Shown: one piece after another, positions 40,547 to 46,941 of the stretch
How positions within the stretch are numbered: the stretch's first letter is position 1
How the letters are laid out: each line of letters begins with the position of its first letter
From: JBBROS01 sp964246015
Lineage (GTDB): Bacteria; Pseudomonadota; Alphaproteobacteria; Acetobacterales; Acetobacteraceae
Assembly: GCA_964246015.1 (NCBI GenBank)
Contig: CAXTPG010000023.1
Coordinates: 1 to 46,941, forward strand
Direction of reading: 5' to 3'
Length of the DNA stretch: 46,941 bases
The notes under the pieces: generated by a model
What the model saw: the letters and a program-made list of their open reading frames with translations, nothing else
Told to the model about the DNA's origin: nothing
Database searches by the model: none
Position numbers and translations under genes: made by a program

Positions 40547-40691
40547 TCGGACGCTCCGGGCTTTTGGGGAGGAGTCGCGGGTTCGTGGAGGGGCGTCAAG
40601 TTGGGTCGGGGCGCTGCGGCGCTCATCCCGGGCGGCGGGCGGTGATTGCGGGGCATGCCGGGCCGGGTCATGGTTGGGGCGGAGGTGGGCC

Positions 40692-41321
40692 ATGTCCGAT
40701 GATCTCGTGTTCTACACGCACCCGATGTCCCGGGGGCGGACGGTACGCTGGATGCTGGAGGAGGTGGGGTGCACCTACCGGACCGAGCTGCTGGAGTATG
40801 GGGCGGGGATGAAGGCGCCGGCGTTCCTGGCGATCAACCCGATGGGCAAGGTGCCGGCCATCGTGCACCGCGATGTCGTGGTGACGGAGACGGCGGCGAT
40901 CTGCCTGTATCTGGCGGATGCGTTTCCTGGGGTGGGGCTGGCGCCGCCGGTCGGGGATGCGCGGCGGGGGTCGTACTACCGCTGGATGCTGTTCGCGGCC
41001 GGGCCGATCGAGGCGGCGATCACGAACACGGCGATGGGGTTCGAGGTGCCGGAGGACAAGCGCCGGATGGCGGGATACGGCAGCATGGCGGACACGCTGG
41101 ACGCCCTCGAGACGGCGGTCGGGGGCGGCGGGTTCGTGACGGGGGAGGGATTCACGGCGGCCGACCTGTATCTGGGCGCGTCGCTGGGCTGGGGCATGGC
41201 GTTCGGGATGATCGAGAAGCGTCCGGCGTTCAAGGCGTATTGGGGGCTTATGCGGGACCGGCCGGCGTTCCTGCGGGCGAAGGCGGCGGATGATGCCCTG
41301 CTGCCGGAGCAGGTGCGATGA
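40692..41321 (+). CDS. Glutathione S-transferase family protein
   Basis: The 209-residue protein has an N-terminal thioredoxin-like domain (LVFYTHPMSRGRTVRWMLEEVG, NPMGKVPAI with the cis-proline, VVTETAAICLYLAD). A helical C-terminal domain contains FVTGEGFTAADLYLGASLGWG. Ser13 is the likely glutathione-activating residue. It may conjugate or isomerise an electrophilic intermediate. GGAGGT lies six bases before the ATG at 40692, and the stop overlaps the deacylase gene by ATGA, so the two are coupled. Confidence 0.92.
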   Translation: MSDDLVFYTHPMSRGRTVRWMLEEVGCTYRTELLEYGAGMKAPAFLAINPMGKVPAIVHRDVVVTETAAICLYLADAFPGVGLAPPVGDARRGSYYRWMLFAAGPIEAAITNTAMGFEVPEDKRRMAGYGSMADTLDALETAVGGGGFVTGEGFTAADLYLGASLGWGMAFGMIEKRPAFKAYWGLMRDRPAFLRAKAADDALLPEQVR

Positions 41322-42325
41322 GGTCGGCGCTGGTCCCCGAGGTCGATTTCGACAAGGCGGGGGTGCAACGGGGGTTCGTGCGGCTGTTCCACTCGGTGCA
41401 CCGGTCGGCGTACGGATATATCCCGATCCCGATCGTCGTGCTGAAGAACGGGGAGGGGCCGACGGCGCTGTTCATTTCCGGCACGCATGGGGACGAGTAC
41501 GAGGGGCAGGTGGCGTTGTGCAACCTGGCTCGGACCCTGGAGCCTGCGGCGATCCAGGGGCGGGTGATCCTGCTGCCGGCGGCGAACCTGCCGGCGGCGG
41601 TGGCGGGAACCCGGACGTCGCCGATCGACGAGGGCAACCTGAACCGGCTGTTCCCAGGAGACGCGATGGGGAGTGTGACGCAGCAGATCGCGCATTTCAT
41701 CGAGACGGAGCTGGTGGCGCGGGCGGACATGGTCGTCGACCTGCACTCGGGCGGGTCTTCGCTGCACTACGTGCCGTCGGCGCTGATGATGCAGGACGAT
41801 GTCGACCCGGCGCGGCAGGCCGGGCTGGTCGCGGCGCTGCGGGCGTTCGCGGCGCCGGTGAGCTACGTGGGGCATGCGCAGCCGGGGCAGGGGGCGGTGC
41901 GGACGACGTCGGGGGCGGCGCTGCGGGCGGGGAAGCTGTGCCTGGGGACGGAGCTGGGCGGAAGCGGCACGGTGACGGCGGCGGCGCTGCGTGTGGCGGA
42001 GCGGGGGTTGCGGAACGTGCTGGCGCATATGGGAATCACGGCGGCGGGGACGGCGCAGCCCGGGCCGACGCGGCTGCTGGACGTTCGGGGTCCCGATTAC
42101 TTCGTGTATGCGCCTGGGACGGGGTTGTTCGAGCCGCTGGTGGAACCGGGGGACGAGGTTGTCGCGGGGCAGCCGGCGGCGCGGGTGCATACGCCGGAAA
42201 CGCCCTGGGCGCCGGCGGAGACGGTGGCGTTCGCCCGGGACGGCTTTGTTCTGTGCAAGCGGATGCCGGGGCGGGTCGTGCGGGGGGATTGCCTGTTCCA
42301 TCTGGGCACGGATCTGGACCTGTGA
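41318..42325 (+). CDS. Succinylglutamate desuccinylase/aspartoacylase family deacylase (DoeB-like)
   Basis: The 335-residue zinc enzyme has GTHGDEYEG (His57, Glu60), DEGNLNRLFPG, DLHSGG (His143) and GTELGGSG (Glu212, probable catalytic base). This pattern is that of aspartoacylase-like amidohydrolases such as DoeB, which removes the acetyl group from N-acetyl-diaminobutyrate in ectoine breakdown. No other ectoine genes are here, so the N-acyl substrate is open. It overlaps the GST gene by ATGA and the next gene by GTGA, forming a three-gene unit. Confidence 0.88.
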   Translation: MRSALVPEVDFDKAGVQRGFVRLFHSVHRSAYGYIPIPIVVLKNGEGPTALFISGTHGDEYEGQVALCNLARTLEPAAIQGRVILLPAANLPAAVAGTRTSPIDEGNLNRLFPGDAMGSVTQQIAHFIETELVARADMVVDLHSGGSSLHYVPSALMMQDDVDPARQAGLVAALRAFAAPVSYVGHAQPGQGAVRTTSGAALRAGKLCLGTELGGSGTVTAAALRVAERGLRNVLAHMGITAAGTAQPGPTRLLDVRGPDYFVYAPGTGLFEPLVEPGDEVVAGQPAARVHTPETPWAPAETVAFARDGFVLCKRMPGRVVRGDCLFHLGTDLDL

Positions 42326-43188
42326 CGCCGGCCGCGCTTGCTGCGGCACTGCATGGGCGGGTGGCGATCCCGTACGAGGATGCGTTCAGTCCGGGGCGGG
42401 GGCTGGTGCTCGAGTGTTACCGGCCCGAGGGGCATCGGCCGGACGGGGCCGTGGTGCTGGTGCAGCATGGGATGGGGCGGAACGGGGACGAGTACCGGGA
42501 TGCGTGGATTCCGGCGGCGGATCGCCATGGCCTGCTGATCGTGGCGGTGACGTTCCCGAACGAGAGCTGGCCGGGATCCCGCACCTACAACGACGGGCAT
42601 GTGCTGGAGGAGGATGGGGCTGTCCGGCCTCGGGAGACCTGGTCGAACGCGATTCCCGGGCGGGTGTTCCGGCTGTTGCAGGCGGCCGGGGTCACGTCGC
42701 GGACGCGGGCGTTCCTGTGGGGGCACTCGGCAGGCGCGCAGTTCGTGCACCGGCTGCTGGGGTTGCAGGGGCATGCGGTGTTCGAGGCGGTGGGGGCGGG
42801 GAATGCGGGGTGGTATACGCTGCCGACGCTCGATCGGCCGTATCCCGAGGGGCTGGGCGGGATCGGGCTGGATGACGCCGCGGTCGTCCGGCTGCTGGAG
42901 TTTCCGCTGGTGATCTTTGCGGGCGACCGCGATGTGGGGACGGAAAACCTGCCGATGGGACCGGCCGCGGCGGCACAAGGGGGGACGCGGTTTGCCCGGG
43001 CGCATGCGTATCTGGCGGCCGGGCAGGCGGAGGCGGCCCGGCGCGGGGTGGCGTGCGGCTGGCGGCTGGTGGTGGTGCCAGGCGTCGGGCACGAGGGTAT
43101 GCGGATGTCGGGGGTCGCGGCGGATTTCTGGTTCGATGGGCGGATGCCGGAGGCCTCGGAGGATCGGGTGATCGGAACCGAATTGTAG
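42322..43188 (+). CDS. Alpha/beta hydrolase (PHB-depolymerase/esterase-like)
   Basis: The 288-residue protein has an oxyanion segment VQHGMGRNGDEYRD, nucleophile Ser136 in GHSAG, a probable acid in AGDRDVG (about 202-204) and His257 in PGVGHEGM. It resembles esterase/PHB-depolymerase-type hydrolases without a signal peptide. The frame is open upstream, but homology begins after the deacylase gene, and GTG 42322 in the GTGA overlap gives MTPAALAAALHGR. Context suggests it acts with the DoeB-like deacylase and GST on an ester- or amide-containing compound. Confidence 0.85.
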   Translation: MTPAALAAALHGRVAIPYEDAFSPGRGLVLECYRPEGHRPDGAVVLVQHGMGRNGDEYRDAWIPAADRHGLLIVAVTFPNESWPGSRTYNDGHVLEEDGAVRPRETWSNAIPGRVFRLLQAAGVTSRTRAFLWGHSAGAQFVHRLLGLQGHAVFEAVGAGNAGWYTLPTLDRPYPEGLGGIGLDDAAVVRLLEFPLVIFAGDRDVGTENLPMGPAAAAQGGTRFARAHAYLAAGQAEAARRGVACGWRLVVVPGVGHEGMRMSGVAADFWFDGRMPEASEDRVIGTEL

Positions 43189-43255
43189 CGGCTTTCGGAA
43201 TGCCGCGTCTGTTTGTATGACACGGGGAAAGACAAACGAGACGGAGGGGCTTCCG

Positions 43256-44233
43256 ATGACGACATTCTTGCCGACGCGCCGGGTTGTGCTGGGTGGGGCC
43301 GTGCTCGCAGTGCCATTCGTGGCCCGGGCGCAGCAGGCGACGCAGTTGGCGATCGCGACCGGGACGACGGGGGGCGTGTATTATCCGCTGGGGGGCGGGA
43401 TTGCGAACATATTGAGCCGGACGGTCCCTGGGCTGTCGGCGACGGTCGAGGTGACGGGCGGGTCGGTCGGGAACCTGCAGTTGCTGGGCACGAACCGGGT
43501 GGGGATGGGGTTCAGCCAGGTGGACGCGGCAGTGGATGCGCTGCGGGGCAACGACCGGTTCAAGGGGCGGCCGGTCGCGGTGCGGGCGATCGCCGTCCTG
43601 TATACGAACCGGATGCAGGTGGTGACGACGGGATCGACGGGGATCACCTCGATGGCGGGGTTGAAGGGGAAGCGGGTCAGCACGGGGGCGCCGGGGTCGG
43701 CGACGGAGGGGATGGCGTTCCGGCTGATCGAGGCGGCCGGGCTGGACCGGGACAAGGATTTCCGGTCGCGCGAGCGCCTGAGCCCGGCCGAAAGCACGAA
43801 CGCGATCAAGGACGGCAAGATCGACGCGTATTTCTTCGTGAGCGGGGTGCCGACGAGCGCCATCACGGATCTGGGGGCAAGCCCCGGGGTGCAACTCGTC
43901 CTGATCGACCATGCGGAGCTGGGGCCGAAGGTCGTCGAGAAGTATGGGCCGGTATATTTCCCCGAGGTGATCGCGGCTGGGACGTATCCCGGGCAGAAGA
44001 CCGACAACAAGCAGATGTCGGTGGCCAATATCCTGGCGGTGCTGGACACGATGCCGGACGCGCAGGTGACGACGTTGCTGGGGGCGATCTGGGCGGGGCG
44101 GACGGAGCTGGGGCAGGTTCACGCGGAGGGCCGGAACTTCACCCTGGCGGCGCAGAAGACGACGGCGGCAGGGGTGCCGTGGCATCCGGCGGCGGAGGCG
44201 TTCTGGAAGAAAGAGGGCGCGGCGCTGGCTTGA
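43256..44233 (+). CDS. TAXI-family TRAP transporter solute-binding protein
   Basis: The 325-residue protein has a twin-arginine-like signal (LPTRRVVLGGAVLAVPFVARAQQ) and the TAXI signature IATGTTGGVYYPLGGGIAN. Inner motifs are SVGNLQLL, GKRVSTGAPGSATEGMAFRL and KIDAYFFVSGVPTSAI. It binds a small organic acid or amino acid in the periplasm for the fused TRAP permease encoded next. GGAGGGG lies seven bases before the ATG at 43256, which is preferred over the upstream in-frame ATG at 43217. The 82-base gap to the permease contains the 35-base dispersed repeat. Confidence 0.93.
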   Translation: MTTFLPTRRVVLGGAVLAVPFVARAQQATQLAIATGTTGGVYYPLGGGIANILSRTVPGLSATVEVTGGSVGNLQLLGTNRVGMGFSQVDAAVDALRGNDRFKGRPVAVRAIAVLYTNRMQVVTTGSTGITSMAGLKGKRVSTGAPGSATEGMAFRLIEAAGLDRDKDFRSRERLSPAESTNAIKDGKIDAYFFVSGVPTSAITDLGASPGVQLVLIDHAELGPKVVEKYGPVYFPEVIAAGTYPGQKTDNKQMSVANILAVLDTMPDAQVTTLLGAIWAGRTELGQVHAEGRNFTLAAQKTTAAGVPWHPAAEAFWKKEGAALA

Positions 44234-44269
44234 TGGGGGTGCGGTTGGACGGTCGGCGTCTCCGCTGGG

Positions 44270-44304
44270 ACGAGGTCCCCGGGTCAAGCCCGGGGATGAC
44301 GTAC
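44270..44304 (-). repeat. 35-base dispersed repeat, copy B (inverted)
   Basis: This is the exact reverse complement of 29103-29137, with the CCCCGGG/CCCGGGG palindrome at its centre. It lies between the TAXI binding-protein and permease genes. Copy A occupies the same kind of position in the ABC importer operon. Confidence 0.9.
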
Positions 44305-44315
44305 GGAGTGCTTCC

Positions 44316-46325
44316 ATGAGCGGAAGCGTGTTGCCGCCGGAGATCCCGGCGGGGGCATTGGATGCGGCGACGGCAGCGAAGGTCGAGGCGCTGATCGAGG
44401 AGGAGGAGGGCGCGCAGAACCGCTTCGGCGGGGTGTTCGGGCTGATCGGGACGGGAATCGCGCTGGCGATGAGCCTGTTCCACCTCTGGGCCGCGTGGGA
44501 CATCGTTCCGACGACGACCCTGCGGTTCGTGCATGTGGGGTTCGCGCTGGGGCTGGGGTTCTTCCTGTTTCCGGTGGGACCGCGGTTCCGGCACCGGCTG
44601 ATGCCGTGGGATGCGCTGCTGGTGGCGGCGAGCCTGTACGTGATCTGGTACCTCATCGCGGGCGGGGACGACCTGCTGGACCGGCAGATGTTCCCGGAGC
44701 CGATGGATATCGCGGTGGGCAGCCTGCTGGTGCTGCTGGTGCTGGAGGTGACGCGGCGGACGACGGGGTGGATCATGCCCGCCGTCGCCATCGCGTTCAT
44801 GGTCTACAGCTATTTCGGCAACCACCTGCCCCCGCCATGGCGGCACCAGGGGTATGACCTGCTGCGGATGATCCCGCATCTGACGATCACGCTGGACGGG
44901 ATATTCGGGACGGCGGTCGATGTTTCGGCGACGCTGATCATCCTGTTCACGATCTATGGCGCCATCCTGCAATCGAGCGGGGCGGGCAAGTTCTTCGTCG
45001 ATTTCAGCTTCTCGCTCATGGGCGGGAAGGCCAGCAGCGCAGGCCGGACGGTCGTGCTGGCGTCGTTCCTGCTGGGCGGACCGTCTGGATCCGGGGTGGC
45101 GACGACGGTGACGTTGGGCACCGTCGCATGGCCGATGATGCGGCGGGTGGGGTATCGGGCGGACGATGCCGGGGGCTTGCTGGCGGCCGGGGGCTTGGGG
45201 GCGATCATCTCGCCGCCGGTGCTGGGGGCGGCGGCGTTCCTGATCTCGGAATACCTCAAGATCAGCTACCTCGATGTGCTGAAGATGGTCGCGGTGCCGA
45301 CCGTGCTGTATTACGCGTCGCTGCTGTTCATGGTGGAGCTGGACAAGCGGCGGATCGGGGACCGCGCTGCGGCGGCGGAGCCGGATGTCGTGAGCGAGCC
45401 GGCGGGGGTGCTGGCGCGGAAGTACTGGTTCCACTTCTCGTCGCTGATTGCGATCGTCGTGTTCATGACGCTGGGGTACTCGCCGACGCTTTCGGTGCTC
45501 TATGCGATGGGCGTCGCGATCGTGCTGTCGTTCTGCCGGCGGGAGACGGCGATGACGCCGCGGCGGCTGGTGGATTCGCTGGCGGGGGGCGCCGTGCAGT
45601 CGATCAGCATCGCGGCGACCTGCGCGTGCGCGGGCATCATCGTGGGGTGCATCACGCTGACGGGGCTGGGGCTGAAGTTCTCCGAGATCGCGGTGCAGGC
45701 GGCGGGGGGCAACCTGCTGGTGACGGCGCTGTATACGGCGCTGATCGTCTGGGTGGTGGGGTTGGCGGTGCCGGTCACGGCCAGCTACATCATCTGCGCG
45801 GTGGTGGCGGCGCCGGCGCTGACGAAGCTGGGGGTGCCGGATTATGCGGCGCACATGTTCGTCTTCTACTACGCGGTGCTGAGCGAGGTCTCGCCGCCGA
45901 CGGCGCTGTCCCCGTTCGCGGCGGCGGCGATCACGGGGGCCGGGCCGTACCGGACGACGCTGCAGGCGTGGAAGTATACGCTGCCGGCGTTCGTGCTGCC
46001 GTTCGTGTTCGTCACCGACCCGGACGGGGTGGGGCTGCTGCTGATGTTCAAGCCCGGCATGACGTGGTTCGACGTCGTGTGGCAGATCGTGCTCGCGACC
46101 GGCGGGTTGGCGGCGCTGGCGGCAGCGTGCCAGGGGTATGCGCGGCATGCGCTGGGGATCTGGGGGCGGGCGGCGTGGACGCTGGCGGGGACTCTGATGA
46201 TCTTCCCGGAGCTGATCGCGGGGGCGGTGGGGACGCCGTTGCCGGGGCTGCACTGGGCGGGGATCGGGCTTTCGGCGGCGCTGCTGTTCGTGCCGGGGCG
46301 GGCTGGGGTGGTCAGGGCGGCGTAG
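44316..46325 (+). CDS. TRAP transporter fused permease (DctQ-DctM fusion, TAXI type)
   Basis: The 669-residue membrane protein fuses the small (DctQ-like, about residues 40-180) and large (DctM-like) TRAP subunits. It has many hydrophobic helices and family segments such as FGTAVDVSATLIILFTIYGA, LLGGPSGSGVATTVTLGT, LLAAGGLGAIISPPVLGAAAF and FVFYYAVLSEVSPPTALSPFAA. It is a sodium- or proton-driven secondary importer working with the TAXI protein encoded upstream. The charged N terminus (residues 1-40) is cytoplasmic. Confidence 0.95.
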   Translation: MSGSVLPPEIPAGALDAATAAKVEALIEEEEGAQNRFGGVFGLIGTGIALAMSLFHLWAAWDIVPTTTLRFVHVGFALGLGFFLFPVGPRFRHRLMPWDALLVAASLYVIWYLIAGGDDLLDRQMFPEPMDIAVGSLLVLLVLEVTRRTTGWIMPAVAIAFMVYSYFGNHLPPPWRHQGYDLLRMIPHLTITLDGIFGTAVDVSATLIILFTIYGAILQSSGAGKFFVDFSFSLMGGKASSAGRTVVLASFLLGGPSGSGVATTVTLGTVAWPMMRRVGYRADDAGGLLAAGGLGAIISPPVLGAAAFLISEYLKISYLDVLKMVAVPTVLYYASLLFMVELDKRRIGDRAAAAEPDVVSEPAGVLARKYWFHFSSLIAIVVFMTLGYSPTLSVLYAMGVAIVLSFCRRETAMTPRRLVDSLAGGAVQSISIAATCACAGIIVGCITLTGLGLKFSEIAVQAAGGNLLVTALYTALIVWVVGLAVPVTASYIICAVVAAPALTKLGVPDYAAHMFVFYYAVLSEVSPPTALSPFAAAAITGAGPYRTTLQAWKYTLPAFVLPFVFVTDPDGVGLLLMFKPGMTWFDVVWQIVLATGGLAALAAACQGYARHALGIWGRAAWTLAGTLMIFPELIAGAVGTPLPGLHWAGIGLSAALLFVPGRAGVVRAA

Positions 46326-46338
46326 GACAGTTCGGCGC

Positions 46339-46356
46339 CCGCCGAAGCATCGGCGG
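46339..46356 (+). terminator. Hairpin after the TRAP permease gene
   Basis: CCGCCGA-AGCA-TCGGCGG is a perfect 7-bp stem with a four-base loop, 14 bases after the permease stop. No T-run follows, so it is a candidate terminator only. Confidence 0.4.
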
Positions 46357-46395
46357 CGCGGGCGGGGTAGAAGGGTCCATTGCCGGAGGGCCGCC

Positions 46396-46941
46396 ATGAC
46401 GACGACGTCCGCACTTGCCGAGATTGCCGCCCTCATGGCCGACCCGGCCCGCGCCGCGATGCTGGGGGCGCTGATGGACGGGCGGGCGCTGACGGCGTCG
46501 GAGTTGGCCGGAGCGGCGGGGGTGACGCCGCAGACGGCGAGCGGGCACCTGGCGCGGCTGACGGGTGCCGGGCTGCTGTCGATGGAGCGGCAGGGGCGGC
46601 ACCGATATCACCGGCTGTCGTCCGGGGCGGTGGCGCAGATGCTGGAGGGGATCATGTCGGTCTCGGCGTCGCTGCGGGGACCGGCGCCGCGTGTCGGGCC
46701 TCGGGACCGGACGATGCGGCGGGCGCGGACCTGCTACGACCACCTGGCCGGGGAACTGGCCGTGGCGATGGCGGACCGGATGATCGAGCGGGGACAGGTG
46801 GAGCTTTCGGGCGACGGCGGGGTGTTGACCGAGGCGGGCGGGGCGTTCCTGTCGGGGCTGGGCGCCGTGGTGGATCGGGGCCGGGGGCGGGTGTTCTGCC
46901 GGCCGTGTCTGGACTGGAGCGAGCGGCGGCCGCACATCGCG
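46396..46941 (+). CDS. ArsR-family transcriptional regulator (cut by window end)
   Basis: The visible 182 residues begin MTTTSALAEIAALMADPARAAMLGALMDG. They contain a winged-helix DNA-binding domain, LTASELAGAAGVTPQTASGHLARLTGAGLL, with the wing RQGRHRYHRL. The longer C-terminal region (RTCYDHLAGELAVAMADRMIERG) is typical of about 220-residue ArsR-like regulators without the classical metal site. GGAGGG lies seven bases before the ATG. No stop codon is reached in the window. It may control the adjacent TRAP genes. Confidence 0.9.
   Translation, partial: MTTTSALAEIAALMADPARAAMLGALMDGRALTASELAGAAGVTPQTASGHLARLTGAGLLSMERQGRHRYHRLSSGAVAQMLEGIMSVSASLRGPAPRVGPRDRTMRRARTCYDHLAGELAVAMADRMIERGQVELSGDGGVLTEAGGAFLSGLGAVVDRGRGRVFCRPCLDWSERRPHIA

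Noticed and set aside
40547..40691. Gene in the gap between the dehydrogenase and the GST
   Set aside because: Open frames here lack motifs and are extensions of neighbouring frames; only the GGAGGT before the GST start is meaningful.
44139..46436. 765-residue minus-strand open frame over the TRAP permease
   Set aside because: Arg/His/Pro/Gln-rich antisense shadow of a clear membrane protein.

Overview
The window is about 47 kb of very GC-rich bacterial DNA. It is tightly packed, and many genes overlap by ATGA or TGATG. Gene content points to an aerobic alphaproteobacterium, probably of the Rhodospirillales/Acetobacteraceae type: an O2-dependent cobalamin pathway with CobG and CobN, NtaA/DszA-type flavin monooxygenases, TAXI-TRAP and NMT1-like transport proteins, and a DUF1217 protein. 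This placement is inferred from gene content only; there is no rRNA or other marker gene. I see no tRNA, rRNA, CRISPR array or insertion sequence.

Layout. (1) 0.08-1.8 kb, minus: an ABC exporter. (2) 1.9-9.3 kb, plus: a split TPP-dependent decarboxylase (sulfopyruvate/phosphonopyruvate type), a flavin monooxygenase, a BrnT/BrnA toxin-antitoxin pair whose toxin start is out of frame, an unusual M28-like hydrolase, and two tandem flavin monooxygenases. This looks like an accessory catabolic locus, perhaps for organosulfur or organophosphorus compounds. (3) 9.3-23.4 kb: cobalamin genes. cobU-cobO-cobQ run on minus. A cobalamin riboswitch on plus heads DUF1636-cobW-cobN-cobG-cobH-cobI-cobJ, then cobK on minus, then a cobL-cobE fusion and cobM. 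(4) 23.4-27.5 kb: two orphan substrate-binding proteins joined to cobM by overlaps, purC, an ornithine cyclodeaminase homologue and two tiny membrane-protein genes. (5) 27.5-34.9 kb: a complete Dpp/Opp-type ABC importer plus a second large family-5 binding protein. (6) 35-47 kb: cobD, a DUF1217 protein, a serine hydrolase, a nitrilase-family amidase, a VOC protein, an isopropylmalate-dehydrogenase-like enzyme, a GST, a DoeB-like deacylase, an alpha/beta hydrolase, a TAXI-TRAP transporter and an ArsR regulator cut by the window end.

The cobalamin set covers most of corrin-ring assembly (CobI, G, J, M, L, H, K), cobalt insertion (CobN, with CobW), adenosylation (CobO), amidation (CobQ), aminopropanol attachment (CobD) and nucleotide-loop activation (CobU). 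cobA, cobB, cobF, cobS, cobT, cobC and cobV are not in the window.

Two whole-window patterns stand out. First, the plus strand is strongly C-rich up to about 32.82 kb and strongly G-rich from about 32.92 kb, whichever strand the genes are on. Second, a palindromic repeat (CCCTCTCCC...GGGAGAGGG with a TGAGGG tail) recurs between 6.6 and 24.4 kb. It lies inside or at the edges of reading frames, adding peptide inserts to CobN, CobI and a binding protein, lying in the CobL-CobE linker, and forming stop/start junctions.
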